A stretch of 64,000 nucleotides of DNA from Polytrichum commune. Taxonomy: Eukaryota; Streptophyta; Polytrichopsida; Polytrichales; Polytrichaceae. Below are positions 45,975 through 57,780 of the stretch, one piece after another. Within the stretch, counting starts at the first letter, position 1. Each line of letters begins with the position of its first letter. The position numbers and the translations under genes were made by a program. Location of the stretch: assembly GCA_950295325.1 (NCBI GenBank), contig OX485804.1:58454429-58518428 (forward strand). The letters are read 5' to 3'. The notes beneath the pieces are model-generated. The model did not search any database, was not told the DNA's origin, and worked only from the letters and a program-made list of their open reading frames with translations.

Positions 45975-47655
45975 GACAAAATCCGACTTTCAAATTTCAT
46001 TACTCAACTCTCTCTCTCTCTCTCTCTAAACACATAATTGCCATAACCAAAAACAAAACACACCTTGCTCTACAACTCATTTTGAAAACTTTCAAAAGTT
46101 GTGTCATCCACAACCTCTGTCAAGCCAATCCACCCACCTTCAAATATGAAAACACAAAATCCTCCTTAAAACAAGAAAAGGAATCCTTTTTTCATGTGAG
46201 ATATTCATGCGAGTATCCATGTGAGTCACATCTCATCACTGGTAAGTTATTGTTTATGTTGAGATAATGTTTGTATTCCATTTCAGGTTCTACTAATTGA
46301 GCACTCTGTGTGAAATATTGCCATCCTTGGACACACCAGTTGGTGGTATACATCAAACACATTGATCCTAATTTAAGAAGAGGTGCCCCTACGGCACTTA
46401 TAATGAAACATAGATGTTTCATACATTCGTCTAATCAACCACATTCTCTTAAGATTCCCATGTTTCACACAATGATTAGCCAACACATGAACTACACGTA
46501 TTTGATTTCAATCAAGAATTTCTTGTAGACATTGAAGCTTAATTTTGTTTACATAATGTTAATAAACGACTCAACCAAAATGTGGTGTTCACCAGTTCTT
46601 ATCATGGAGTCTATGTGACTTTAAATTGATCCAACTTCAATTTTCACAAAGTTTCCTTAAATCATCACGACAACACATAATATTTGAGTGTGCAAGACCA
46701 TGACATGTTGGGAAACTTGGAGTTAATAATCAGCAAGAAAAAGGATTTGCTATTGTGGGTTATGATTTCCAACAACAACCTCCACATTGGGAGGCTAAGC
46801 CTACTTGCATGTGTGCTTCTCATACAACACCAAACGGGGTTTCAAAACTAGCTTAAAGTTTATTCAAGGCCACTCTTTTGAACTAGTCCCCGAAAACATA
46901 CATGATCAACCTTGACGCTCTCCCTTGACCTACCAAGAAATTTCTAATTGGTTATTTGAACATTCTAGAACCCTAACGACTCTACTTGGTAAAAAAAATT
47001 AGTAAAGCAATATAACATTGTGGAAAATCCAAATAGTAAGTGACACTAAAACATCAAATTTAGTGTACGCAGTTATTTGAGTAGAAAATAATACTCTCAA
47101 TAAATTGTTATAACAATGGGTAACTCCAAATGGTAATCCACACTAATTAGACCAAACAGTGTAGCTGCTTAGTAATGTTATGTATTCCCATTAGAAACAT
47201 GGGTTTAAATTCTCCGTGTTTCAATGGATGAACACAACCGACTTTCTCTGATGTGTTTAGAAAAAAATGGATGAAACTGCCACAAGGTGTTGTTATGGAT
47301 GACTGTTGTAGGTTTACTGGCACAATATGAATAGGAAAAGGCTCTATCCAAGTCCACTCCAATGATAATGATCGCAATGTCAACTACTTTACAAATCTGA
47401 GGAAACCAACACTGGAAAGGTTGGAAAGGTGATGGGAAAGCCGTCACTTATTAATCATTCCTGCTAATTAGTTTGCGAATTTGCAGTGTTAACAACTACC
47501 TCATAACTATGTCCAAACTTGGATGATGAAGAAAGCCACCCACTATGAAAAAGGGGACCCTATTTTTGCCACGTACATTTATTGACGGATCATCCCGGAG
47601 AGAGGGGATTGTCACATACGAGCGTGTCTCTCATCCATCCAACATAAAAACTTCA
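45975..47655. other. Stretch without a recognised gene
   Basis: A (TC)10 microsatellite at about 46008-46027. Short ORFs only. Confidence 0.35.
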
Positions 47656-47660
47656 TCCCA

Positions 47661-48023
47661 AATGCGGGTGTCGTTTGGTTACTTTTTTAAACCGGACACC
47701 TATATGTGATTGGTGTCTGTTCGGGTGAAAATCCAAGAACGAACACCGAGAAGGCAGATGTTTAGAAGAGATTGGACTGTACCTTCATCTTTTTATTGTT
47801 CAATATTCTTGAATTGACAGTGAACACAATTGGGAGGACCTACGCATTTAGTTAAAGAATCAATGAACATGCATTTTCGATGAATCATGGGAGGTCCGGT
47901 TTTCAGTTTGAGTTTTGTTGATGTTTTCATCGTAAAATCACTAATGCAACACAAGGTTTCGTTGTGTAAATATGTTTGCTAAAAGTTGGAGAACATGAAA
48001 TACGAAACGAATGACACCCGCAT
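47661..48023. mobile_element. TIR element (~363 bp), first of two related copies
   Basis: The left end ATGCGGGTGTCGTTTGGTTA and the reverse complement of the right end, ATGCGGGTGTCATTCGTTTC, are inverted repeats. The interior (GATTGGACTGTACCTTCATC, GGGAGGACCTACGCA, TGGAGAACATGAAATACG) aligns with 50664-51024. Confidence 0.7.
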
Positions 48024-48212
48024 ACCTTATGGGTTTGTGACCGATTCATCTTTGATGAATTCGACTAGACTAATTTGGGGTTTTGAAGCTAACCTTGGTG
48101 TTGACCCAACTAAAATTATAAACATGATTTAAGATGTTGAATTCGTTAGAGGTATGCTCGTATGCAATGATACTCCCCTCCCTCTGATGATCATGATAAG
48201 AGAGTTTCACTA

Positions 48213-48717
48213 AGGGCCACTTCACAAACAAGACCGAGGGCATGTGACCGTTGCACTACAAGCACTCTCTCATTGGTGGAAAAGGTCGAGCCGGTCCAAG
48301 TTCGCTTCACACTGTGCTTGAGGGACCAACGGAGTCCGTGAATACAAGATGGATGTAAAGTCTACATGGACTCCTACATGGCATCAAATGGATCGTGTTT
48401 CAGGGTCACTTGGGACCATTTTCAAAAACCATCTCTTGGAGGTAGGCCTAACACAAAACACGGAGACCATGGCACTCGAAAATCTCATAACCGTTGATTT
48501 ATTCTATTTCATCATGTGTGAAGACCCCGCATGAATAGACATTCATTGAAATAGCATTTGGTTGAAGGCCCGGTCACATATGACTTCACGCTACACTTGA
48601 GGACCCGTGACCACACACCATGATATTGGAGGTGTGTTGGGACGGCCTTTGGACACTTTCTTTTGGGCTCTCACAATTCCATGGTCACGGCTCCTGGCTC
48701 GTGTGTGAAGTGGCCCT
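48213..48717. mobile_element. PIF/Harbinger-like MITE (~505 bp), family H2
   Basis: Ends GGGCCACTTCACAAACAAG and the reverse complement of CTCGTGTGTGAAGTGGCCC. It is flanked by TAA on the left and TTAA on the right. A second copy lies at about 61135-61632. Confidence 0.75.
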
Positions 48718-48729
48718 TAAGTGAGCTCG

Positions 48730-49300
48730 TTTTCGTCATGTTTTAATGACGAGGACACTCGTCATGGTCTGGAAGCTGGAAAGATCCAAAAAGCGGTCAC
48801 GCTTGCTTATTTAGAAACACAGTGTGCAAATGTCTCAAATATGGTATATTCGAACGGACCGTCCATAATTAAGGATATGTCCGAATAATAAAGCCATCAC
48901 TTGGGCAATAGTTGTGTGATGAATGTGTGCTATAGCTAGCGTCCTTGCTCTGCAAAGCAAAAGGCTCGCTCCCAAAGCGTGCCAAAGGCATGGCAACATG
49001 CAGCACCCCCGGCCGGGACTAATAAGTTGAGGTACAATATAAAATGTATGGGTGGTGTCATGGTATTGTCTTTTGTGTGCGAATCACATCACTCTATTGG
49101 CACACAAGTATACTATCGGCGGTTTCTTCAAAGCTACTTGTGCTGCCAGAATTGCCTTAACTTGCTCTGTTCTGGCCAGCAACCACAAACTTGTGTGCCT
49201 CAGGTAGACTTGTCTTATTCGAACATCATCCTTATTCAAGCCTGCTTTCGGGCACAACACGCTCCACTATTCTCCTGAACCAAACACTAATAGTATTATT
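48730..49300. other. Stretch without a recognised gene
   Basis: A 99-codon plus-strand ORF at 48979 has no recognisable domain. Nothing else seen. Confidence 0.35.
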
Positions 49301-49303
49301 AAT

Positions 49304-49787
49304 CGAAGGGTGGCTTTACACACGGCCTGGGGATGGCCCGAGCACCGCTCCGATTCTCAAGCATCCAGTCCTCGATTCAATCCAACTTTGACAACTTTTT
49401 CCTAGTCCAATCTTGTCACATGTCAAGTGATGATCGTGTCCGAGTTCAGGTCCCGACGTTCTTGTGCAGAAACTTAAGTGAAGATGAGTAACCTTCCGTG
49501 GACGGACGGTGAAGATGTTCATTGTCCAACAAATGGGCCCAATCCGGCTCATGTTGAGAGTTTGAACCCAGGAAAACCTTGTCCTATTTTTTTTCAAGCT
49601 AGCCCGAAGAGTTGGCGCCAATTCTTTTGCCACCTATGATGCCATGTAGGGATGAGTGGATGTTCGAGCCCAACCCTAGTATAAAGCCTTTGGGCCGGAT
49701 TTGATGTAACCAAGCAATTCTTTTTGGTTCGAAATCTTAGAGTTTGGGCCGGCCCTCAATCCGGCCCCGAGTGTAAAGTGGGCCTAA
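49304..49787. mobile_element. Harbinger-like MITE, degraded ends
   Basis: The left AGGGTGGCTTTACACACGG and the reverse complement of the right CCGAGTGTAAAGTGGGCCT pair, and resemble the GGGG-C-GGTTTACAC ends at 13679. The interior is rich in CCGG and GGCC words. Target duplication unclear. Confidence 0.55.
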
Positions 49788-50214
49788 GAATTGATACGGC
49801 ATCCTCATTGGTTGTGTCACCAAGATGTAAGGAACCCAATAGAGAGAGACAATGCCAGTCGCAGGGGTTGGCATGAATGAGGGATGTTTCACCATGACCA
49901 TAGCCATGAGCTCGTATATGAACCCGAAAGCGGTTTACGGAGCATGACACTGGGACAAGTGTTGATGCCTCATGTCAGAGGTGGTCCATGTTAAGTATCC
50001 TTGCACCTTGTTGCCCATGGACATGTGAGCCTAGCCGTACGGCTAATTAACACTAAATAAGAAAAAGATGATGCATCGAGGGAACCATGGACATTGAGAA
50101 TTCATCTCAAACAAGGGGAGGTAAGGGGGTCTTCAAGCCCAGGTTGCTCCCTTCTATTTTGTGCTTAACTCTATCGTGTGAAAAAGAATTGAGTCTTTAG
50201 GGATTAACGAGTTA

Positions 50215-50508
50215 GGGTTGGTTCACATGGGGTCCCAAGTCCCAAATCCTAAGTCCCACTTATGTCAACAAGTCCCGACATGGAGGCAAAGTCCCAACTT
50301 TTTAAGCCTCAAGAGCCCATTAAAGTATGGTCTTTATGAGATCTTGTTGATTTTACACACAAAAATAACATTTTGGGACTTGTGTTGCGAGTTGAAGTCT
50401 AGCTTTTTGCTCGCTCCAACTCCCAACGCAAGTCCCGAGCCTCACCTTTAAAAAATGTTGTCGTGTAGGAATCCATGTCATACTTGGGACCCCCATGTAA
50501 ACCGACCT
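50215..50508. mobile_element. PIF/Harbinger-like MITE (~294 bp), same family as 31658
   Basis: The left end GGGTTGGTTCACATGGGG is preceded by TTA. The right end CCCCATGTAAACCGACC is followed by TTG. It shares CAAGTCCCGACATGGAG and TCTAGCTTTTTGCTC with the copy at 24678. Confidence 0.75.
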
Positions 50509-50663
50509 TGACAATCAAGCTACATCAACTTAAGATGTTGGTTTGAGCAAATTATTGGCCCACATACAATGAACACCATCATTTTAAGAGAATGCAAAGG
50601 AGACTTTGGGGAACTTGGGCCTATAAAATCATTGTCAAATGATCCGAGGGTTTGCGTAAGGTA

Positions 50664-51024
50664 GATGGGTCTTAAGTGGCTCGTTCTCTTAATCGGACCC
50701 CTATATTTGATTGGTATGTGGTTCGGTGAGGACCAAAGAGCAAACAGTCTCAAGACACGTGTTTAAAAGAGATCGGACTACGTCTTCAAATAGTAATAAC
50801 TACTCTCCACTCAACAGCGGACATAATCGGAGAGACCTATGTACTCAATCAAGGAATCAACAACACATGCACTTCCAATGACCATAACTAAAGCACGGGA
50901 GGCCCGTTTTTTTTTGCAGATGTTTCAGCGTAGAGCACGAACTTAATGCAACACGAGTTCCGTTGTGTAAATCCAATCGGTGGAAGTTGGAGAACATGAA
51001 AAACAAACCACATGACACCCGACT
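50664..51024. mobile_element. Second, more diverged copy of the 47661 TIR element
   Basis: Shares AGAGATCGGACTACGTCTTC, GGAGAGACCTATG, AATGCAACACGAG.TTCCGTTG and GTTGGAGAACATGAAAAAC in order with 47661-48023. The right end ATGACACCCGACTTACG is recognisable; the left end is worn. Confidence 0.65.
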
Positions 51025-51575
51025 TACGTTAACGTGTCGCTGCAAATACAAATTTGGGTGTGAGTCCGTGTGACACCACTTGTGGAATCCCATTCCATTA
51101 TTGCTCGTGAAATGCTATGTTGGAGGCATACAAGTGGATTCTACTAAGATTGGAAGCCACATCTGTGCTTCATACAGTGTGGATATAGAGCAATTTCACA
51201 TGGTAGGGTATTGAATCCAGTCAAACCAGCAAAATGATCCGTTTATAAAGGGGTTAAAGAAAGGAGGCCGCAAGCCAATCCGAAGGCGCAACAGGTAGTC
51301 CCAGCCTGACAACAACTGTTGAGATGTCAATTATATGTTGTAGCTTCAGATTAGATTCAGCCTTAGCTTTCCCAACCCCAAGTGCCCTCCACTCTGCCCA
51401 CAAAATGTGACCTCATTTTTAGTGGCCGTAGCTGAAGATCTCAAGCTTTTTTGGACAAATCCAACCGTATAGATGTTTGCAAGTTAGAGGCAGCAGTTTA
51501 GGAATGAAATTAGGGTTGGGTTTCTGATTGGACTTTCACTCAACTATTGTGGCGTGGTGTGGTGTTGAATTCTTA

Positions 51576-52736
51576 GAGCATCCCCACCAGCCCTGCCGAG
51601 TTGGTGGGTGAGGGCATTCCGGGTTTGTAGCCCCCGGGACTGCCGAATTTGGATCCCTAGGAAGGCCTGCCAATGTCATAAGAGACGGGCGGGCGGGCGG
51701 GCATTCTCCAACAAGTTTTCTGCCAAATTTGCCTCGCTTCCCGTGCGAAGCCTTCTCCCACTACCGATCAAATTCGCCGAAATTAGGTGTGTGAGGGTTA
51801 TGGATGCTCACGTCAGCATGGGTGGGCCAAAGCGGAAGGGGAAAATTTTCATGCACGAGGAGGAAGAACAATGTTGCAAGAGTTTCATGCACGTGTCAAC
51901 CAACGCGTGGCGAGGGAGAGGGTAGAAAAAAACTGCGTTATAGGTGGCTAGACCAAGAAAGTGAATGAGACAAAAAAAGAAGAGACTCAAACTAAATATT
52001 AGTGTTGGCGAATTTTTATCGAGTTAAGATAAGACCATGGACAAAGTAGCCCGTGAACCGTGTTGTTTTGAGTTGGGACGCCCGTTTAATTACATGTTGG
52101 GGCAAATGTAGTGATGTCACGTTGGGTTGGGTAGGCCTTGGGGTAGCCCCTGAAAAACACGATATAGGGTTGAACCAAAGGTTGGGAGCGGGCCCAATTT
52201 TCCACAAAAAAAAACGTCACAAGCGAGTATGTTGGGGAAGGGTACCTCCTTGTGGGCCTGCCACCCAAGCCGGCCACCCTAAGCTCCCTATAATATCATT
52301 AACTTAGTGGTGGCGTTAGAGCATCCTCAGTCGGTCTAGGTAAAGCTCACTGCAAACCAAGACCTATCTTGCTTAAAATGCTCAAAATTTAGAGGGAGTG
52401 CACCAAATCTTGCTTAAAAATGGACAGATCCTCCCACACTCCCTCTAAATGTCAAAAATTTGGAGGGAGTGTGGGAGGATCTTTCCATTTTTAAGCAAGA
52501 TTTGGTGCACTCCCTCTAAATTTTGAAAATGTGGTGTTTTCAATGAGGGATTTCACCTACGTCAAATTTTTACAATTCTTTTTTCTTGAGAAATATCTCA
52601 CGTTTATTTAGGTGTGCTTCTAATGATGGTAATTTCAGTTTCTAATTTTAGGTCAGTCAAAAGATAGGTTTTGGTTTGCAGTGAGCTTTACCTAGACCGA
52701 CTGAGGATGCTCTTACCACCTCTCCTAGGGATGCTC
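51576..52736. mobile_element. Tourist-like element (1161 bp), TSD TTA, hosting a second one
   Basis: The left end GAGCATCCCCACCAGCC and the right end CCTAGGGATGCTC are inverted over their first ~12 bases and flanked by TTA (51573-51575 and 52737-52739). Without the nested element it is about 764 bp. No transposase is evident inside; a 105-codon plus-strand ORF at 51608 has no domain I recognise. Confidence 0.72.
52319..52712. mobile_element. Nested Tourist-like MITE (394 bp), TSD TTA, double hairpin
   Basis: TIRs of about 50 bp begin GAGCATCCTCAGTCGGTCTA and are nearly perfect. They are flanked by TTA at 52316-52318 and 52713-52715. A second inverted pair of ~60 bp (TTAGAGGGAGTGCACC... / ...GGTGCACTCCCTCTAA) lies inside, so it folds as a long rod. 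It is inserted in the element at 51576-52736. Confidence 0.92.
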
Positions 52737-52744
52737 TTAGTTAG

Positions 52745-53280
52745 CGATGAGAGTGGAATGATAGACAAACATGCTAAATATTGCCACACTCAACCATTTG
52801 TTCTTAACTGCCTTTCCTCTGTGAAGTGGCCCTCAGTTCAATTAACCCTTAAGATGTCATACACAAATGTTCAAGTTTGCTTGCTTGTGGCTTGTTGCTA
52901 TTTTTTCATTCTTAAAATGTCAAATGTGACCCCACATGAACGTTAATCATTTGTGCCCTCAACCATGATGGGTGGCCCCTCTTTTGGTTTTATGAATTTA
53001 CTTCAATTCATTCCCCCAAACAAGAAAAATCTCATTTGTCAACTACATTTTATCATCATAACACACATATATCCATAAAGAAACACCAAAGGGCTTAAGC
53101 TTGTATAAATGACCTAAACTCAAATATACACCATGGATATGTTAACAATGTTATAACATAAGACCATATTCTCACCTCCTTTTTGAAACATGTTGTGTTT
53201 AATATAGTTTCAATCTCATATCATGTAATATTTGATTTTCAATAGTTATTGAGGACTCGTATAAACAATTGCTTGGCCCA
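52745..53280. other. Stretch without a recognised gene
   Basis: AT-rich, short ORFs only. Confidence 0.35.
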
Positions 53281-53301
53281 GAAGAAGAAGAAGAAGAAGA
53301 A
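53281..53301 (-). repeat. (TTC)n tail of the LINE
   Basis: Plus strand (GAA)n next to CTCCGGTCTCCGG. On the element's strand it is GGAGACCGGAGTTCTTC.... The same junction text occurs on the plus strand at 57050-57096. Confidence 0.7.
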
Positions 53302-56280
53302 CTCCGGTCTCCGGAGGAGGCCGGAGTGAATAAAGTGTATGTTCGTAGAACATCCTAGGCCATGCCTCACGGCAATGGCGTTAGATGTAAAACTACTTCG
53401 CCCTTTGCAAGACGTAGACACTATATTTAGTAACCAATTGTAAATTTCAGTAGCCGGTTATTATGTATGGGCCTTGTTTGGGGTAGTTAGTTGGGGGGGG
53501 ATCTATACTGGGTTGGGAGTTTTATTTATTTATGAGAGGTCTTGGAGATCATTAATAGTTTGTCGATTTTCTAGCCTTCGTTTGTGGACTAATATGGAAT
53601 GTACATATTGTGTGGCAATTATGTTAATTTGTTTAAACGTGTTTTTGATTTTTGTTATAGGGAGTGTGAACGTTGTTTCCAGTTTTTTCATTGATGGGAT
53701 ATGTGTTGTGCCTCTTGCTCCCGCAACTAGTACCATGAGTGGGGCTACGTTCCAACCCTTAGTTATGATGTTGTTTATGAGTGGTTGGTATTTTATGATT
53801 TTTTTGTCTAGGGTTTCAGTGGCGAATCTACCATTGCAATTTGTGAATTCGATGAATTGTATGATGATATCAGGTGTAGGGGTTTTTTTTTTTTTTGGGG
53901 GGGGGGTGGTTATATGGATGGCCTATGATGCATAGTATGTCTGGTTTGAGCCTAGCGTTGCAATGACATCTTTGGGTATCACATGTACATGAAAGTAACC
54001 ATGGGGGAACTGTATTTTCTTGGGGTAGTTCATTATGCGTTCCTACATTCATTAATGTATAATGTCTTGATATTCGAGTTGATACAATGAGTTTGCGTAT
54101 TTCCCATATCGCTTTGTTATGTCTTTTTGTTATTAGTGCATGGATGTGTTGTTGTTTGCATTTAAGTAGTACATGTAGCCATGTATCCACATCTGTTGAG
54201 TTGCAGATAGGACATGTTCACGATGGGAAGGCTTCTCTGCCAAAGAAGAGTTGTTTTCGGGCGTGACCCATATATTGTCCAGTTCAAAATTTTATTAGGC
54301 ATGTTTTTTGCTTATCTGTGATGTCGGGATTCGTCCAAAAGCCATTTGATAGTATTTTATCTATGTCGTCATTTTCTAGCCATTTGTGTAGTTGGTGCGT
54401 TTGATTTGCTATAATTGTTAAGTTATGTTCATTGTCATGCTTGAGAATGTGTTTACTAAGGTGCCTAATGGGGCCCTTGTCAAGTGTTTCTTGCATGGAA
54501 TGCCACCAGTTTTTTGTAGGTAATATGGTGTAGGGTGTGCATGCTCGTATGGAACTGCGGCATCTCTATGGTCTAGTTCACGTCCTTGTTTGGCTAGTGT
54601 ATATGCTTGGTCATTTCCCCCTATGTTTGTGTGGGCCTTTATTTTGTGGAGTGTGGTGGTTTGTGTGCGGGATATTAAGATTTTAATCATGTTTTCTAGG
54701 ATTATTTTGTCCGGGTGATTGTTATGACTAGTGGGGTGTTTGATTTGGGTGTTTAGGAGGTATAGGATGTTTAGACAATCTGTAAATATGTGGGCTGGCT
54801 CATTTCAGTATGTTGTGGTGAGGAGTTGTAGAGTGTGGTGTATGGCCATCATTTCTGCTCGTAGAATATTTTGTAGTCCCGGTATTTTTTTTGCGATTTT
54901 TAGGTTCTTGAAAGGGTTGTAAATACCATATCCAACTTTTTCACGTCTCCATTGTCCATTGTTTGTTTGTTTGGGTGGTTTGAATGACCCGTCCGTGTAG
55001 TAGCAAAATTGGGGTGGGTATTTAAGCGGTAGACATTGTTCTGGGTTGATATTCCATGGGTTGGTTGGGGTTTGGATGGTCGGCAGGGGGGGGGGGGTTG
55101 GGTATGTGAGTTTGGTCCATTTTGTAGTTTAGTTCACTAAGGTGTCTAGTGGCGTTAGTGGTGCAATTTGGCAAAACATTTCGGGAATTCGTAGTGTATT
55201 GGCAGTATCTTTCATTTGCTGGGTATAGGTCTCTATTCCTATGGGTGTATTCTTATGGTGTATGCATACTATTTGTACAGTGCGATTTTCTGTTATAGGT
55301 TTAGTTCTTAGTTCTGGGGGAATTGTTGGTTCTTCGTAGATGATGGCATCGGCTTTGAAGTGGGTTATAACATGTGAATTTAGGAAGGGTCCATTGTGAG
55401 GATTAGGATTGTGATACCAATTTTCATCTGGCATTACTAGTATTGTGATAGAGGTTGAGTCGTTTTTGGCTGCGAGGCGGGCCCAATGGAGGGTTTGTTG
55501 AGTTTCAGTGTTTGTGTGTGGGTGCGCATAGTCATTTCCATGCCATTTATGATGGAATGTTTTTCCAATTGATCCAAATACTACATCTCTAGGGAATGGG
55601 GAGTGAAATTGTATGAGTGTGGTGGAGCATGTTACTGGTGATGAGAAATTTGAGTGTGTTATTTGGAATGTGTTTATGAAGTTCTCAAGGATGGCATTTG
55701 GGAGTGTGTATTGCGAAAGTTTAAGGGGATCATTTTTGGGAGTTTTGTATTTATATCTTTGATATAACCATGCCACTTCAGTTTCAAATGGTTGGGTGGG
55801 GGGCTCTAGGTTGTGTGGTCTATTTAGTGCTAAGTAGTATTGGTCCCATAACCATTTTAGTCTTGTTTCAGGAATGATAATCAAATGTCGACTAGTGTTA
55901 TTGTAGATGTATGCATTGTCATATTGGGTTTGGATAGTGTATTGTAAGCATGCGATATCATCTTCTAGGTTGCATTCGTTACGTGTATTTGGCATAGGGG
56001 TATGGTTTGTGGTGGGGGAATATATTTGGTATCTCTCATTTGTTCTTGGTTGAAGTTTATGTTTAGTATGTTAGTAAAGTGTTGGTGTTGTTTTCGAGTG
56101 TAGTATTGTGTTAGTAGTAAAATGTTATGGTTTATGGCGTTTTGGTTGTTCCAGGGAAACAACTATTTTTTGGGAAGCCATTTGTTGTAAGTTGTTTCAT
56201 GTGAGAGTGTCCATTGGCATAGGTAGGATGTGTATTCGCTATACAACATGCTATGTCCATAATTCTCCACAAAAGAAGGA
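53281..56280 (-). mobile_element. 5'-truncated LINE with PCIF1-like domain and RNase H
   Basis: On the minus strand, from its 5' side: a ~290-residue block (55995-55129, with a further piece to 56162) with SPVTCSTTLIQFHSPFPRDV, VFGSIGKTF, YAHPH and ITILVMPDENWY; then RNase H (about 55010-54570) with YYTDGSF, RAEMMAI, FTDCLN and HKIKAHTNIGGNDQAYTLAK; then a C-terminal CPICN...TWLHVLLKCKQQHIH zinc-knuckle-like region (~54220-54130); and a tail ending RLENRQ near 53540. The 3' end is a (TTC)n tract at 53301-53281. Pieces lie in at least four different frame segments, so it is dead. Reverse transcriptase and endonuclease are missing, as expected for 5' truncation near 56280. The RNase H call is firm; the first block's kinship to PCIF1 is inference. 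Confidence 0.72.
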
Positions 56281-56283
56281 TAG

Positions 56284-57060
56284 AAAATAACGAGTCAATA
56301 CCACTTGACACACAACTACCTAAGAACTCCCTAAAACACTAGCCAACCAATAAATAAAATATATCACAATAAGCTAATGGAAGGCCCATGACTCAATATC
56401 CACCCCACAAAGTTATAACCTTTGCCCCTACAAGCACTACAACCGCACCAACGCATGGCGAACTTGGTTACCCCAGTTACCATAGTGCCCACCCCGAGAG
56501 GGGTTAGTAGTCCTGCACCATTGATATTATGTCCAGTGGACATAATATCAAGGGTGGGTCGAACGGGCATTTCAATCATGTTGATCCCATCAGGGGTCAG
56601 CGTTTCTTCTCTCTCTCTAGGATGTGTATTTTTTCATGATTTTGTACTTGTCTGTGTATGCGCATGGGCGGTCGTTTCTTATGCTTTGTATTGGGAAGTG
56701 TGTTGGGTCCTTGAGTATGTATGGGGGTGGTTTTGGGTGTCCTAATGATAGTGGAGGTGGCTTGCTTAGCCCATATTATATAGTTGTCATCTCACATGAG
56801 CTATTGTACTTTGTTGCTCTTAAGAATAAACCTTCTTGACCCACCTCAACGTCCCATAACTTCTAGTCCCATAAATCTCTTAGCTGCATGAACTTTAAAT
56901 CAACTTTCATGTCTTTAGACACCTATATTTTTATGAGAAAAGATAGACAAATACTAACTATGCATTATGTGGATTGGTATTCAAAGAAGACATTATCGAC
57001 ACGTTGACCTCAATTACATGTTTGTATATAATTTGGGTTATTCGTACCTTTGGAGACCGG
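56284..57060. other. Stretch between the LINE and the (CTT)n tract, with a perfect palindrome
   Basis: TTGATATTATGTCCA / TGGACATAATATCAA at about 56520-56550 is a perfect 15-bp inverted repeat with a single-base loop. No gene was recognised. The plus strand ends GGAGACCGGAATTCTTC, like a LINE 3' end in the opposite direction. Confidence 0.4.
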
Positions 57061-57063
57061 AAT

Positions 57064-57096
57064 TCTTCTTCTTCTTCTTCTTCTTCTTCTTCTTCT
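57064..57096 (+). repeat. (CTT)n microsatellite
   Basis: About eleven CTT units preceded by GGAGACCGGAATT, matching the junction at the LINE tail. Confidence 0.85.
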
Positions 57097-57229
57097 AGTT
57101 TGTTTCAAAATAACAAGGGCCAAGCACAAGCTATTGGCTACTATCGGAGGAGTTTGCACAAAAATCTCATTACTCAATTTGTACATCAAAGAGCTACACT
57201 AAATATAGTATTTAGTTCCATCAAATATT

Positions 57230-57780
57230 TGTCTTGTTTGATACTAATTGTAAACCACACATGCAGTGTCATCATCAGTAAATGGAAACTTAACATTGTT
57301 TGTCATTCCTAGTTTAAAAAAAATTGGCATTATAGATTTACAATGTTGCAACTTCTATCAACTACTAAGTGACTTTTCATGTAATTCAATCATGCATGAT
57401 GCTACTCCATTACATAAATGTTAGAATGCATAATATACAAAACTTTGTTTCAATAATTGGTGTTTGGATGAACCAAAAGTAAGTTGGGACAACCATAGTT
57501 GTAAACATTCATAAGAAGTGTCATTAGAAACGTCATAGCGACATGAACTACTGAATATGACATTTAGTGTCACCGATTATAATTGTCTTGCTCAATACTA
57601 ATTGTAAACCGCAGTGTAGTGTCACCGACACTAAATGTTAACCCAACATTATTTGTCATTCCTTGTAAATTTTGTGGGGGATTATAGATTTACAGTGTTG
57701 CAATTATTGTCACTTACCAAGTGATTTTTCATCCAAATTTCAATCATCCACGACAATATTTCATCACAAGTTGATGACAA
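57230..57780 (+). repeat. Dispersed repeat R2, two direct copies
   Basis: TTGATACTAATTGTAAACC, TTTGTCATTCCT, TATAGATTTACAATGTTGCA, CAAGTGA.TTTTCAT occur at 57240-57400 and again at 57595-57740, about 360 bp apart. Inverted relatives lie at 29490-29725 and 60380-60515. Confidence 0.65.

Noticed and set aside
47661-51024. LTR pair with a 3-kb interior
   Set aside because: The first copy has its own inverted ends, the copies differ strongly, and the interior has no retroelement domains.
53474-53935. Plus-strand 153-codon membrane-like ORF
   Set aside because: It is the antisense of the LINE's C-terminal region; the minus-strand reading matches the family.
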